From contig NZ_CP130832.1 of assembly GCF_030549615.1 (NCBI RefSeq), forward strand, positions 2,108,001 to 2,172,000: 64,000 nucleotides of DNA, in the 5' to 3' direction. Both the position numbers and the translations under genes were made by a program. This document shows positions 56,544 through 64,000 of this stretch, piece after piece (positions within the stretch are counted from its first letter, which is position 1; each line of letters opens with the position of its first letter). This stretch comes from Stenotrophomonas sp. 610A2. GTDB lineage: Bacteria; Pseudomonadota; Gammaproteobacteria; Xanthomonadales; Xanthomonadaceae. A model generated the notes under the pieces. It searched no databases, had not been told where the DNA came from, and worked only from the letters and a program-made list of their open reading frames with translations.

Positions 56544-57659
56544 ATGGACGCGGTTGTCATCTACTTCCGGCGGATCGCCTTCCTGTGCAGGAAGGAACTG
56601 ATCACCCTGCTGAAAGAGCCCTCAAGCCGCGCGATGCTGTTCATGCCGGCGCTGCTGCAGGCAATGTTGTTCGGTTATGGGGCGACGTTCGATCTGCGTC
56701 ACGTGCCGTATGCCGTACTCGATCTCGGTGACGGGCAGGCATCGAGCGAGTTGTTGCGGCGTGTCGATGGCGCGGGCATGTTCGAGCGTGTAGGCACGCT
56801 GGCGTCGCCGCAACAGATTGCCCCGCTGATCGATGCCAACAAGGTACTGCTGGTGATCAGCATTCCCGCCGATTTCGAGCAGCGCTTGAGTGCGGGCGAG
56901 GCTGCGCCGCTGCAGCTGATCATGGACGGCCGCAACTCGACCACGGCCGGTGCTGCCGCAGGTTACATCGGCTCCATCGTGGCTGACTTCAATCGGGCAC
57001 GAGCAGGAGGGGAGCCGTCGGTGCAGCTGGTCACGCGCAGCTGGTACAACCCGAACCTGGAGTCGCGTTGGCAGCTGATGCCGGCGTTGATTGCCGCACT
57101 GAGCATGCTGCAGACCCTGCTGATAGCAGCCTTGTCGGTCGCGCGCGAACGCGAGCAGGGCACCTTCGATCAACTGCTGGTCACGCCGCTGACGCCGATG
57201 CAGATACTGATTGGCAAGGCCTTGCCGTCGATCCTGGTTGGGCTGGTGCAGTCCACCATCATCCTGCTGATCATCCGCTTCTGGTTCCAGATTCCAATGG
57301 CTGGTTCGGTGGGGTTGCTGTACCTGGCACTGGCGGTGTTCACCGTGGCCTCGGTCGGCATTGGCCTGTCGATCTCGGCGGTGGCTGCCAACATGCAGCA
57401 GGCCATGCTCTACACCTTCCTGTTGATCATGCCGTTGATGCTGCTGTCCGGGCTGATGACGCCGGTGGCGAACATGCCCAGGGTGTTGCAGGTGGCTACC
57501 TACGCCAACCCGCTGCGTTTTGGCATCGACCTGGTACGCCGGGTCTACCTGGAAGGCGCGGGCCTGCAGGAAGTGGGCTTCAACTTCATTCCCATGCTTG
57601 TGGTGGCGGCGATCACCTTGCCGTTGGCAGCGTGGTTGTTCCGTAACCGGCTTACCTAG
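56544..57659 (+). CDS. ybhR: ABC-2 type permease, YbhR-like
   Basis: Second permease of 371 residues with the same plan as YbhS: an N-terminal helix (AMLFMPALLQAMLFGYGATF), a periplasmic domain (about 45-170) and five helices, with the coupling mark VAREREQGTFDQLLVTPLTP. It follows ybhS by 2 bases and precedes the outer-membrane factor by 10 bases. The two permeases are clearly paralogous in layout; both are complete. Confidence 0.93.
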   Translation: MDAVVIYFRRIAFLCRKELITLLKEPSSRAMLFMPALLQAMLFGYGATFDLRHVPYAVLDLGDGQASSELLRRVDGAGMFERVGTLASPQQIAPLIDANKVLLVISIPADFEQRLSAGEAAPLQLIMDGRNSTTAGAAAGYIGSIVADFNRARAGGEPSVQLVTRSWYNPNLESRWQLMPALIAALSMLQTLLIAALSVAREREQGTFDQLLVTPLTPMQILIGKALPSILVGLVQSTIILLIIRFWFQIPMAGSVGLLYLALAVFTVASVGIGLSISAVAANMQQAMLYTFLLIMPLMLLSGLMTPVANMPRVLQVATYANPLRFGIDLVRRVYLEGAGLQEVGFNFIPMLVVAAITLPLAAWLFRNRLT

Positions 57660-57669
57660 GACGCGCATC

Positions 57670-59172
57670 ATGATGGCCTCGCAACCTCGTCACCGCCTGA
57701 TCTTTGCTTTGTTGCCGCTGACGTCGCTTGCCGTCTGCCTGGCGCTGGCCGGTTGTACGGCGGGGCCGGACTTTGTCCGTCCGGATACGCCGGAACCGGC
57801 GGATTGGACACAATGGCGGGGCGGTGACGCGTCACTAAATGGCAGGGTGGACACGCAGGCGCCGTCGCCGGAATGGTGGACCCTGCTGTCCGATCCGGTA
57901 CTGGATGAACTGCAACGCCGCGCGCTGCTCGCCAGCCCCGACCTGCGCAGCGCTGCCCTGCATTTCGCGCAGGCGCGGGCACAGCGCAATACGGTTGCCG
58001 CGCAACGGGGCGTGGACGTAGGCGTGTCGGCGGCGGTGAACAGGCAGCGCCAGAGCGAGAACGGTGCCGGCACGCGCATGCTCGATATCCTCAGCAACGA
58101 CAGCGATGCGCTGAAGCAACTGCTGGCCGAACCATTCAATCTGTACCAGGCCGGCTTCGACGCATCCTGGGAGCTGGACCTGTGGGGGCGGGTGCGACGC
58201 TCCATCGAAGCGGCCGATGCCGGTGTCGCGCAACAGGCCGCGCTGCTGGATCTGGCGAGGTTGAGCATCACCAGCGAAGTTGCACGCAATTACGTGCAAC
58301 TGCGCGCCGCGCAGCGGCAGATCGAACTGGCGCGCGAGGATATCGCCGCGCTGGAAGAGCGCTTGGCACTATTGCAGGCACGGGTGGACGGTGGCTTGCA
58401 GGATCATCTGGATCTGGACCGGCAGCAGGCCGATCTGGCCGCAGTGCGCGCACGCCTGCCCGGCTTGTTGGCGGAGGAAGCCAGCACCGGCAACCAGCTT
58501 TCGCTGTTGCTGGGCGAGCGTCCGGGTGCGCTGCGTACCGAGCTGGCAGCTCCCTCCAGCATCGCCGACGACACATTGCCGGATCTGTCACTGGGCCTGC
58601 CATCGGAGGTGGCGCAGCGGCGGCCGGATATCCGCGCGGCGCAAGCGCGCCTGCAGCAGGCAACGGCCAGGATCGGGATCGCCCGGGCCGACCTGTACCC
58701 AAGCATCCGCCTGGGGGCGAGGTTTGGTTACGAATCGTATTTGTCCGGCGAGTTCTCCGACTGGGGCAGTCGTACCTGGTCGATTGGCCCGGTGCTGAAT
58801 CTGCCGTTGTTCGATCACGGCCGCCGCAAGAGCGTCGTGCAGCTGCGCGAACTCGAGCAGCAGGAAGCTGCCGTCGCTTACCAGAAGACCGTGTTGCAGG
58901 CCTGGCAGGAGATCGACAATGCCTTGAATGGCTATGCCGCCACGCAGCAGCAACGCGCGCAGTTGCGCGTTCGTGAGCAGACCACCCTGGACGCCTACAG
59001 GATTGCCCAGGCGCGGCGCGATGCAGGCCTGGTCGACTTCCTGGTCGTCCTTGATGCGCGCAGGAGCTATCTGCAGGTTCGCCGCGATCTGGTTGACTGC
59101 GAAGCGCTGCTGCGCGGTCAGTTCATCGCGGTCAACAAGGCGCTGGGCAACGCCCCTTACGCCGACGGATGA
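57670..59172 (+). CDS. Outer-membrane efflux lipoprotein, NodT/OprM family
   Basis: TolC-like outer-membrane channel of 500 residues, started at 57670 (two adjacent ATG codons); the frame is open further up only through ybhR. The lipobox is LALAGC, cleaved before Cys, after a hydrophobic signal. The two repeats of the OEP fold are seen, with WELDLWGRVRRSIEAADAG in the first and DLYPSIRLGARFGYESY and LPLFDHGRRKSVVQL in the second. It is the last gene of the ybhGFSR-type operon. The E. coli ybh operon lacks its own channel, so this one encodes a full tripartite pump. Confidence 0.92.
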   Translation: MMASQPRHRLIFALLPLTSLAVCLALAGCTAGPDFVRPDTPEPADWTQWRGGDASLNGRVDTQAPSPEWWTLLSDPVLDELQRRALLASPDLRSAALHFAQARAQRNTVAAQRGVDVGVSAAVNRQRQSENGAGTRMLDILSNDSDALKQLLAEPFNLYQAGFDASWELDLWGRVRRSIEAADAGVAQQAALLDLARLSITSEVARNYVQLRAAQRQIELAREDIAALEERLALLQARVDGGLQDHLDLDRQQADLAAVRARLPGLLAEEASTGNQLSLLLGERPGALRTELAAPSSIADDTLPDLSLGLPSEVAQRRPDIRAAQARLQQATARIGIARADLYPSIRLGARFGYESYLSGEFSDWGSRTWSIGPVLNLPLFDHGRRKSVVQLRELEQQEAAVAYQKTVLQAWQEIDNALNGYAATQQQRAQLRVREQTTLDAYRIAQARRDAGLVDFLVVLDARRSYLQVRRDLVDCEALLRGQFIAVNKALGNAPYADG

Positions 59173-59307
59173 CTGGCGTGCGCCAGCGGGATCTTCATCA
59201 ACGGTAGAGAAGGGTGGGCAAGGCCTTCGGTTGCGGCTGCGGCTACACTCCAGTGATTCTGGTCGCAGCGTGTCACCGCGGCCCTTCGTCGCTCAAGAGG
59301 ATGCTGC

Positions 59308-60924
59308 ATGGCGGATACATCCCGCAGGGACTTGTTCAAGGCCATCGCTGCCGGCGCCTTGGTCACCCCGGTTGCGCTGTTGGCCAAACCGGTTGCCGAT
59401 GCTGCCTGTACCCCCCAGTCGCCGCGCTGGGGAAAGGGGCCGGAAGGGCAGCGCATCGCCGACCTCGGCGACGGCACCTACCTCAATCCCATCGTCGCCG
59501 GCGACCATCCGGACCCCAGCATCCTCAAGGATGGCGACGATTACTACATGACGTTCTCGTCGTTCTATTCCTACCCGGGACTGGTGATCTGGCATTCCAC
59601 CGATCTGGTCAACTGGGCGCCAATCGGGCCTGCGTTGCACAAGACGCTGGGTGATATCTGGGCTGTGGACCTGTGCAGGCACGACGGCCGCTACTTCATC
59701 TATCTGCCGGCCAATCCAAGCGGTGATGGCTGGTCGATCTTCGTGATCTGGGCCGACGACATCGCCGGCCCTTGGAGTGAGCCAATTGACCTGAAGATCG
59801 ATGGCTGCATCGATCCTGGCCATATCGTCGGCGAGGACGGCAAGCGCTACCTGTTCGTCAACGGCATCCGTCGGGTACGTCTGCGCGATGACGGCTTGGC
59901 GACCGATGGCGCACTGGAGCCTGCCTACAGCCCGTGGCACTACCCGGCCGACTGGATCACCGAGAATTTCGCCCCCGAGGGCCCCAAGCTGCTGCGTCAT
60001 GGTGACTGGTTCTACCTGGTCACCGCTGTCGGTGGCACCGCCGGCCCGGTGACCGGGCACATGGTGATCGCCGCGCGTTCGCGTTCCATCCATGGGCCGT
60101 GGGAGCACTGCCCGCACAATCCGCTGGTGCGCACGCTGTCCGAAGCAGAGCCGTGGTGGTCGCGCGGCCACGCCACTCTGGTGGAGGGGCCCGCCGGTGA
60201 TTGGTGGATGGTTTACCACGCCTACGAGAACGGCTTCCGCACGTTGGGTCGGCAGACCCTGCTGGAACCTGTCGAATGGACCGAAGATGGCTGGTTCCGT
60301 GCACTCGGCGGGGATCTGTCGCGGCCTCTGCGCAAGCCGGCCGGTGGTAAAACCAGCAAGGTAGGGTTTGCGCTGTCCGATGATTTCAGCGCTGATCGCT
60401 TTGGCACGCAGTGGGCATTCCATAACCCAGGGCCGGATGAGCGCAAACGCGCGCGCTATCAGCCAGGCACGCTGCGCTTGAAAGCCAGCGGCACGTCGCC
60501 GCTCGACAGTTCACCGCTGACCTGCGTGGTGCCGGATCGTTCGTATGAGGTGGAGGTGACGCTGGCGCCTGACACAGAAGCGGAAGCCGGCCTGCTGCTG
60601 TTCTACAACAACAAGGCCTTCATTGGTGTCGGCTTCGATGGCAGCACCATCAAGAACTTCCAGTACGCGGAAGAACTGGTATGGGCACGCGCGCCGCGTT
60701 CGCCGGGCCCGGTGCGGGTGCGCTTGAACAACACCAACAACGTGGTGACCTTCCATTACTCGCACGACGGCGGACGCAGCTGGCAGCTGCACCCGACCCG
60801 AATGGAGGTGTCCGGCCTGCACCACAACGTGTTCGGCGGCTTCCTAAGCCTGAAGATTGGCATCTATGCCGCCGGGAGCGGCGAACTGGCGATCAGTGAT
60901 TTCCGCTATCGGGCGCTTGGTTAG
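59308..60924 (+). CDS. Glycoside hydrolase family 43-like enzyme, Tat-exported
   Basis: Predicted secreted beta-xylosidase or alpha-arabinofuranosidase-type enzyme of 538 residues. The Tat signal is SRRDLFKAIAAGALVTPVAL. The five-blade propeller catalytic residues are D69 (GDHPDPSI, base), D169 (GCIDPGH, pKa modulator) and E224 (FAPEGPKL, acid). From about residue 350 a second, beta-sandwich domain is seen (FSADRFGTQWAFHNPGPDE, SYEVEVTLAPDTEAEAGLLLFYNN), as in GH43 enzymes that carry a C-terminal lectin-like part. AGAGGA lies 7 bases before the ATG. A single gene; the sugar specificity is unknown. Confidence 0.9.
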   Translation: MADTSRRDLFKAIAAGALVTPVALLAKPVADAACTPQSPRWGKGPEGQRIADLGDGTYLNPIVAGDHPDPSILKDGDDYYMTFSSFYSYPGLVIWHSTDLVNWAPIGPALHKTLGDIWAVDLCRHDGRYFIYLPANPSGDGWSIFVIWADDIAGPWSEPIDLKIDGCIDPGHIVGEDGKRYLFVNGIRRVRLRDDGLATDGALEPAYSPWHYPADWITENFAPEGPKLLRHGDWFYLVTAVGGTAGPVTGHMVIAARSRSIHGPWEHCPHNPLVRTLSEAEPWWSRGHATLVEGPAGDWWMVYHAYENGFRTLGRQTLLEPVEWTEDGWFRALGGDLSRPLRKPAGGKTSKVGFALSDDFSADRFGTQWAFHNPGPDERKRARYQPGTLRLKASGTSPLDSSPLTCVVPDRSYEVEVTLAPDTEAEAGLLLFYNNKAFIGVGFDGSTIKNFQYAEELVWARAPRSPGPVRVRLNNTNNVVTFHYSHDGGRSWQLHPTRMEVSGLHHNVFGGFLSLKIGIYAAGSGELAISDFRYRALG

Positions 60925-60970
60925 GGCGCTGCGGGCTGAGACCGACACAGGCATCGGCATCGGAGAACGC

Positions 60971-61069
60971 TTGTGGGAGCAGCGTAAGCCGCGAAGCTGG
61001 CGTTGCTCAACGATTGCCCGCTTTGGCTCCTGATGACCTGCGAGCTTCGCGGCTTACACCGCTCCCACA
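60971..61069. repeat. REPIN-like element (99 bp) between convergent genes
   Basis: TGTGGGAGCAGCGTAAGCCG at the left and CGGCTTACACCGCTCCCACA at the right, each with one change from the family arm. It has the same length as the other three and could also end transcription from both sides. Confidence 0.8.
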
Positions 61070-61088
61070 ATCAACAGCAGGTTGGTAC

Positions 61089-62357
61089 TCAGCGCCGACG
61101 CAGCCAGAAGTAGATCGGCAGGCCGGAGGCGATCAGCGCCACACCCCATAGCAGTGCTTCGCTGCCGATGCCGCCAATGGCGTACAGGCTGAAAGCAAGT
61201 GCGCCAGCTGCAGCGATGCGCGAGGGGATGCCGCTGCCACGCCACAACCAGGCCGCGGCGCCGGCCAGATAGGGCAGCAAGGTGGCGGCGGTGGACAGCA
61301 GTACCGAGAACTTGAACAGGTCCACCAGCGAGCGGTTGTAGTTGCAGATCACCAGAACGGTTGCCAGCAGGCAGCTGACGATCACGCCGAACACCGGCGT
61401 GCCGCGCTTGTTCTCACGGGCAAAGGCGCGCGGCAGCACGCCGTCGCGGGCGGCCGCCATCGGCAGCTGTGCCGACAGCAGCGTCCAGCCATTGAGTGCA
61501 CCGACGCAGGAGATCGCCATCACCACCGCCAGCAGCATGCCGGCGGTCGGCCCCCACAGCGCGGCCGCTGCATCTGCCATCGGCGCGCCGGACTTGGCCA
61601 GTACATCGGCTGGCAGCAGGCCGAGCACGGTGGTGCAGGCCAGTACCGTGGCAATGCCGGCGATCAAGGTGCCGGTGACGGTGGCACGGGCGATGGTGCG
61701 CGGGGCATCGTCAACCGAGTCGGCCGGCACGGTGGCTGCTTCCAGCCCGATCATCGCCCACAAGGTCAGCGCGACGGTGGCACCAGCCACGCTGCCCAGC
61801 GATTCGCCGGACGGATTGAAGGGTACGTAATGACTGGTGTCGACCAGCCACAGCGCGACCAGGCCGAACATCAGCAACGGCACCACCTTGAGTACGGTGG
61901 TCAGCAGCTGCAGGCGGCCGGCTTCGCGCATACCGATCAGGTTGACGCCGGCACAGGCCCACAAGGCAGTCAGGCCGCAGGCCGCCGCGCGCACCGGAGT
62001 GGCGGTGAGCTCAGGGAAAATGGCACCGATGCTGCCCGCGAAAGCCACCGCGATTGCGGCGATCGCACACCACATTGAGATCCAGTAGCTCCAGGCCACC
62101 AGAAAGCCGGGGAGTTCGCCAAACGCATTGCGCGCGAACACATACGGGCCACCGGTCTGCGGCCAGCGCTTGGCCAGTTGGGCAAAGGTGATTGCCAGCA
62201 GCAGGGCACCGCACAGGGTGATACCCCAGCCGATCAGGGTCGCTGCGCCATAGGGGGCGAGGGTGGCAGGCAACAGGAAGGTGCCTGAGCCGATCATGCT
62301 GCCAACAACCAGGGCAGTAGCAGACCAGAAGCCCAACGGGCGGCGCGAAGTAGTCAT
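61089..62357 (-). CDS. Amino acid permease, APC superfamily
   Basis: Inner-membrane transporter of 422 residues, started at 62357 (MTTSRRPLGFWSATALVV); a GTG nine codons earlier has no better support. About twelve helices. The first has the ligand-binding break GSMIGSGTFLLPATLAPYG typical of the AdiC/CadB and related branch, and helix 6 has LTLWAMIGLEAATVPADSV. Such proteins exchange or import amino acids or amines; AdiC-type residues cannot be checked by eye, so the substrate is open. It faces the GH43 gene across a REPIN and is divergent from the DUF885 gene. Confidence 0.88.
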   Translation of the reverse strand: MTTSRRPLGFWSATALVVGSMIGSGTFLLPATLAPYGAATLIGWGITLCGALLLAITFAQLAKRWPQTGGPYVFARNAFGELPGFLVAWSYWISMWCAIAAIAVAFAGSIGAIFPELTATPVRAAACGLTALWACAGVNLIGMREAGRLQLLTTVLKVVPLLMFGLVALWLVDTSHYVPFNPSGESLGSVAGATVALTLWAMIGLEAATVPADSVDDAPRTIARATVTGTLIAGIATVLACTTVLGLLPADVLAKSGAPMADAAAALWGPTAGMLLAVVMAISCVGALNGWTLLSAQLPMAAARDGVLPRAFARENKRGTPVFGVIVSCLLATVLVICNYNRSLVDLFKFSVLLSTAATLLPYLAGAAAWLWRGSGIPSRIAAAGALAFSLYAIGGIGSEALLWGVALIASGLPIYFWLRRR

Positions 62358-62574
62358 GAATACAGCAACGGCAAAGGCTCGCACCGGAGTTCGGATGCCC
62401 CGGGAGAGCGTGGGAGAGGGGGGCAGGCGCCGTGGGCGACCGCAGCAGGGGGTGGATTATGACGGTTTGCAGCGCTCACCGCGATGCAGGGGGCTGGCAA
62501 TGACCTTTGGCCCTTCCCCGGAGACGGGGGTTCCGCTGACGCTGGCGGCCTTGTTCCCCGTGCTGGAAACCCCG

Positions 62575-64000
62575 ATGACTGTCCGACCGTTGGCGCTTGC
62601 CGTCTCGTTCTCCCTGGCCACCGTGCTGGCCGCCTGCTCACCGTCGTCGCAGCCTGCGGCTGGTGACAGCACCGCGCAGGCACCGCAGGCCGACAAGGCC
62701 GCGCAGCTGAACAAGCTGTACGCCGACTACTGGGAAGGCGTGCTGAAGCTGAATCCGCTGCAGGCTACCTTCCAGGGCGACAACCGTTACAACGACCAGC
62801 TGCCGGACTTCGGCTCGGCCGAGTTCCGCAAGCAGAGCCATGACTTCACCCAGGAATGGTTGGGCAAGGCCGAGAAGATCGGCGATGCAGGCTTGGCGGG
62901 GCAGGATCTGCTCAGCTACCGCATCTTCGTCGAAGAGCAGAAGCAGTCGCTGGAAGGGGAGAAGTTCCCGACCTGGATGATGCCGGTCAACCAGATGGGC
63001 TCCACCGTCAGCTATGCGGTGATGCTGGGCTCGGGCCAGGTCGCGCAGCCGTTCAAGACGGTCAAGGATTACGACAACTGGCTGGCGCGTGCAGCGCGCA
63101 TCCCGGTATTGCTGGAAACCGAAAACGCCAATATGCGCGAAGGCATGAAGGCCGGTGTGGTGCAGCCGCGCGTGCTGATGGAAAAAGTGGTGCCGCAGTT
63201 CGACGAGATCATCACTGCCAAGGCCGAGGACAGCCAGTTCTGGGGGCCGATCAAGCAGCTGCCGGCTGACTTCCCGCAGGCTGACAAGGATCGCCTGACC
63301 GCTGCCTTCCGTGCGGTGATCAACGACAAGCTGATGCCGGCGATCAAGCAGCAGCGTGATTTCATTGCCAACGAATACCTGCCGGCGACCCGCGATACGG
63401 TCGGTCTGGATTCGCTGCCGGACGGCAAGGCGTGGTACGCCTTCAACGCAAAGCAGAGCACCACCACCGCGCAGACCCCGGAGCAGATCCACGAGATCGG
63501 CCTGCGGGAAGTGGCGCGCATCCACGCTGAGATCCAGACGGTGATGACCGAGGTGGGCTTCAAGGGCTCGCTGCAGGAGTTCTTCACCTTCATGCAGAAG
63601 GACAAGCAGTTCGAGTTCAAGTCCGAGCCGGAACTGCTGGAGCATTACCGCGGGCTTGAGGCCAAGATCAACGCCAACGTGCCGAAGCTGTTCTCGCTGA
63701 CCCCGAAGGCTGGTTTCGAGATCCGCCCGATCGAGGCCTTCCGCGCCAAGTCGGCCGCTGGCGGCGAGTACATGCAGCCGAGCGAAGACGGCAGCCGTCC
63801 GGGCATCTTCTACGTCAACACCTACGACTTGCCGACGCGCAAGACCTGGGACGCCGAAGACCTGTTCCTGCATGAGGCCATCCCGGGCCACCACTTCCAG
63901 TTGGCGCTGCAGCAGGAACTGACCGGCGTGCCGGCGTTCCGCCGCTTTGGTGGCGAGACCGCCTTCATCGAAGGTTGGGGCCTGTATGCCGAAAGCCTGG
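62575..64000 (+). CDS. DUF885 lipoprotein, metallopeptidase-like (partial, 3' end outside window)
   Basis: At least 475 residues. I start at 62575 because MTVRPLALAVSFSLATVLAAC is a lipoprotein signal with lipobox VLAAC and GGAAA precedes it; an ATG at 62500 in frame would add 25 residues. The rest matches DUF885: LNPLQATFQGDNRYND, MGSTVSYAVMLG, and the metal site HEAIPGHHFQLALQQEL followed by FRRFGGETAFIEGWGLYAE, which resembles a zinc-peptidase HExxxGHH helix plus a distant Glu. Function in the cell is unknown; it is expected to face the periplasm. Cut off at the window edge. Confidence 0.9.
   Translation, partial: MTVRPLALAVSFSLATVLAACSPSSQPAAGDSTAQAPQADKAAQLNKLYADYWEGVLKLNPLQATFQGDNRYNDQLPDFGSAEFRKQSHDFTQEWLGKAEKIGDAGLAGQDLLSYRIFVEEQKQSLEGEKFPTWMMPVNQMGSTVSYAVMLGSGQVAQPFKTVKDYDNWLARAARIPVLLETENANMREGMKAGVVQPRVLMEKVVPQFDEIITAKAEDSQFWGPIKQLPADFPQADKDRLTAAFRAVINDKLMPAIKQQRDFIANEYLPATRDTVGLDSLPDGKAWYAFNAKQSTTTAQTPEQIHEIGLREVARIHAEIQTVMTEVGFKGSLQEFFTFMQKDKQFEFKSEPELLEHYRGLEAKINANVPKLFSLTPKAGFEIRPIEAFRAKSAAGGEYMQPSEDGSRPGIFYVNTYDLPTRKTWDAEDLFLHEAIPGHHFQLALQQELTGVPAFRRFGGETAFIEGWGLYAESL

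Overview
The window is a high-GC gammaproteobacterial chromosome segment, most likely Stenotrophomonas or a close Xanthomonadaceae relative. This rests on the GTAG-headed palindromic repeats around GCCGAGC-AT-GCTCGGC (the SMAG repeat type described in Stenotrophomonas maltophilia), the MotC/MotD stator genes and the protein families seen. No RNA genes, prophage, insertion sequence or CRISPR array were recognised.

Layout: (1) 1-5.3 kb: two aconitases, acnA (partial, minus) and acnB (plus), with a VapBC toxin-antitoxin pair and a 198-bp tandem of palindromic repeats between them. (2) 5.3-6.4 kb: two REPIN-like elements, then an AT-rich, apparently gene-free stretch. (3) 6.4-10.1 kb: an EvgS/BvgS-type hybrid kinase without a neighbouring response regulator. 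(4) 10.1-34.1 kb: a chemotaxis region, mostly minus strand: cheB-cheD-cheR-MCP, MCP, a secreted OB-fold protein, cheW, a YcgR-like PilZ protein, three more MCPs, cheA with a P2 region, a cheY-like gene and a STAS gene. A plus-strand trio (methyltransferase, acyltransferase-like protein, FAD-linked oxidase) sits inside this region at 19.9-23.2 kb. (5) 34.4-51.4 kb, minus strand, in transcription order: fliQ, fliR, an MHYT-GGDEF-EAL gene, flhB, flhA, flhF, flhG, fliA, cheY, cheZ, a second cheA, motC, motD, parC, parP. (6) 51.4-59.2 kb: a REP array where fliP would be expected, then a CecR-like TetR gene divergent from a YbhGFSR-type ABC exporter operon that also carries an outer-membrane factor. 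(7) 59.3-64 kb: a Tat-exported GH43-like glycosidase, an APC permease and the start of a DUF885 lipoprotein.

The motility genes form a readable hierarchy. A sigma-54-like site precedes flhB, whose operon ends with fliA (sigma-28) and cheYZA. Matches to the sigma-28 pattern TAAA or TCAA, 15 bases, GCCGATAN then precede MCP-cheRDB, the OB-fold gene, cheW, an MCP and motC; weaker ones precede the STAS-cheY-cheA unit, the PilZ gene and two more MCPs. The motC promoter lies so close to its ATG that a leaderless mRNA is predicted. There are two CheA proteins, one tied to adaptation enzymes and MCPs, the other to CheY/CheZ, the stator and the ParC/ParP array-positioning pair. The least explained parts are the OB-fold protein with a flagellar promoter, the three-gene enzyme cassette, the repeated acidic and Ala-rich motifs in the second CheA and ParP, and the 1.25-kb near-identity between two neighbouring MCP genes.
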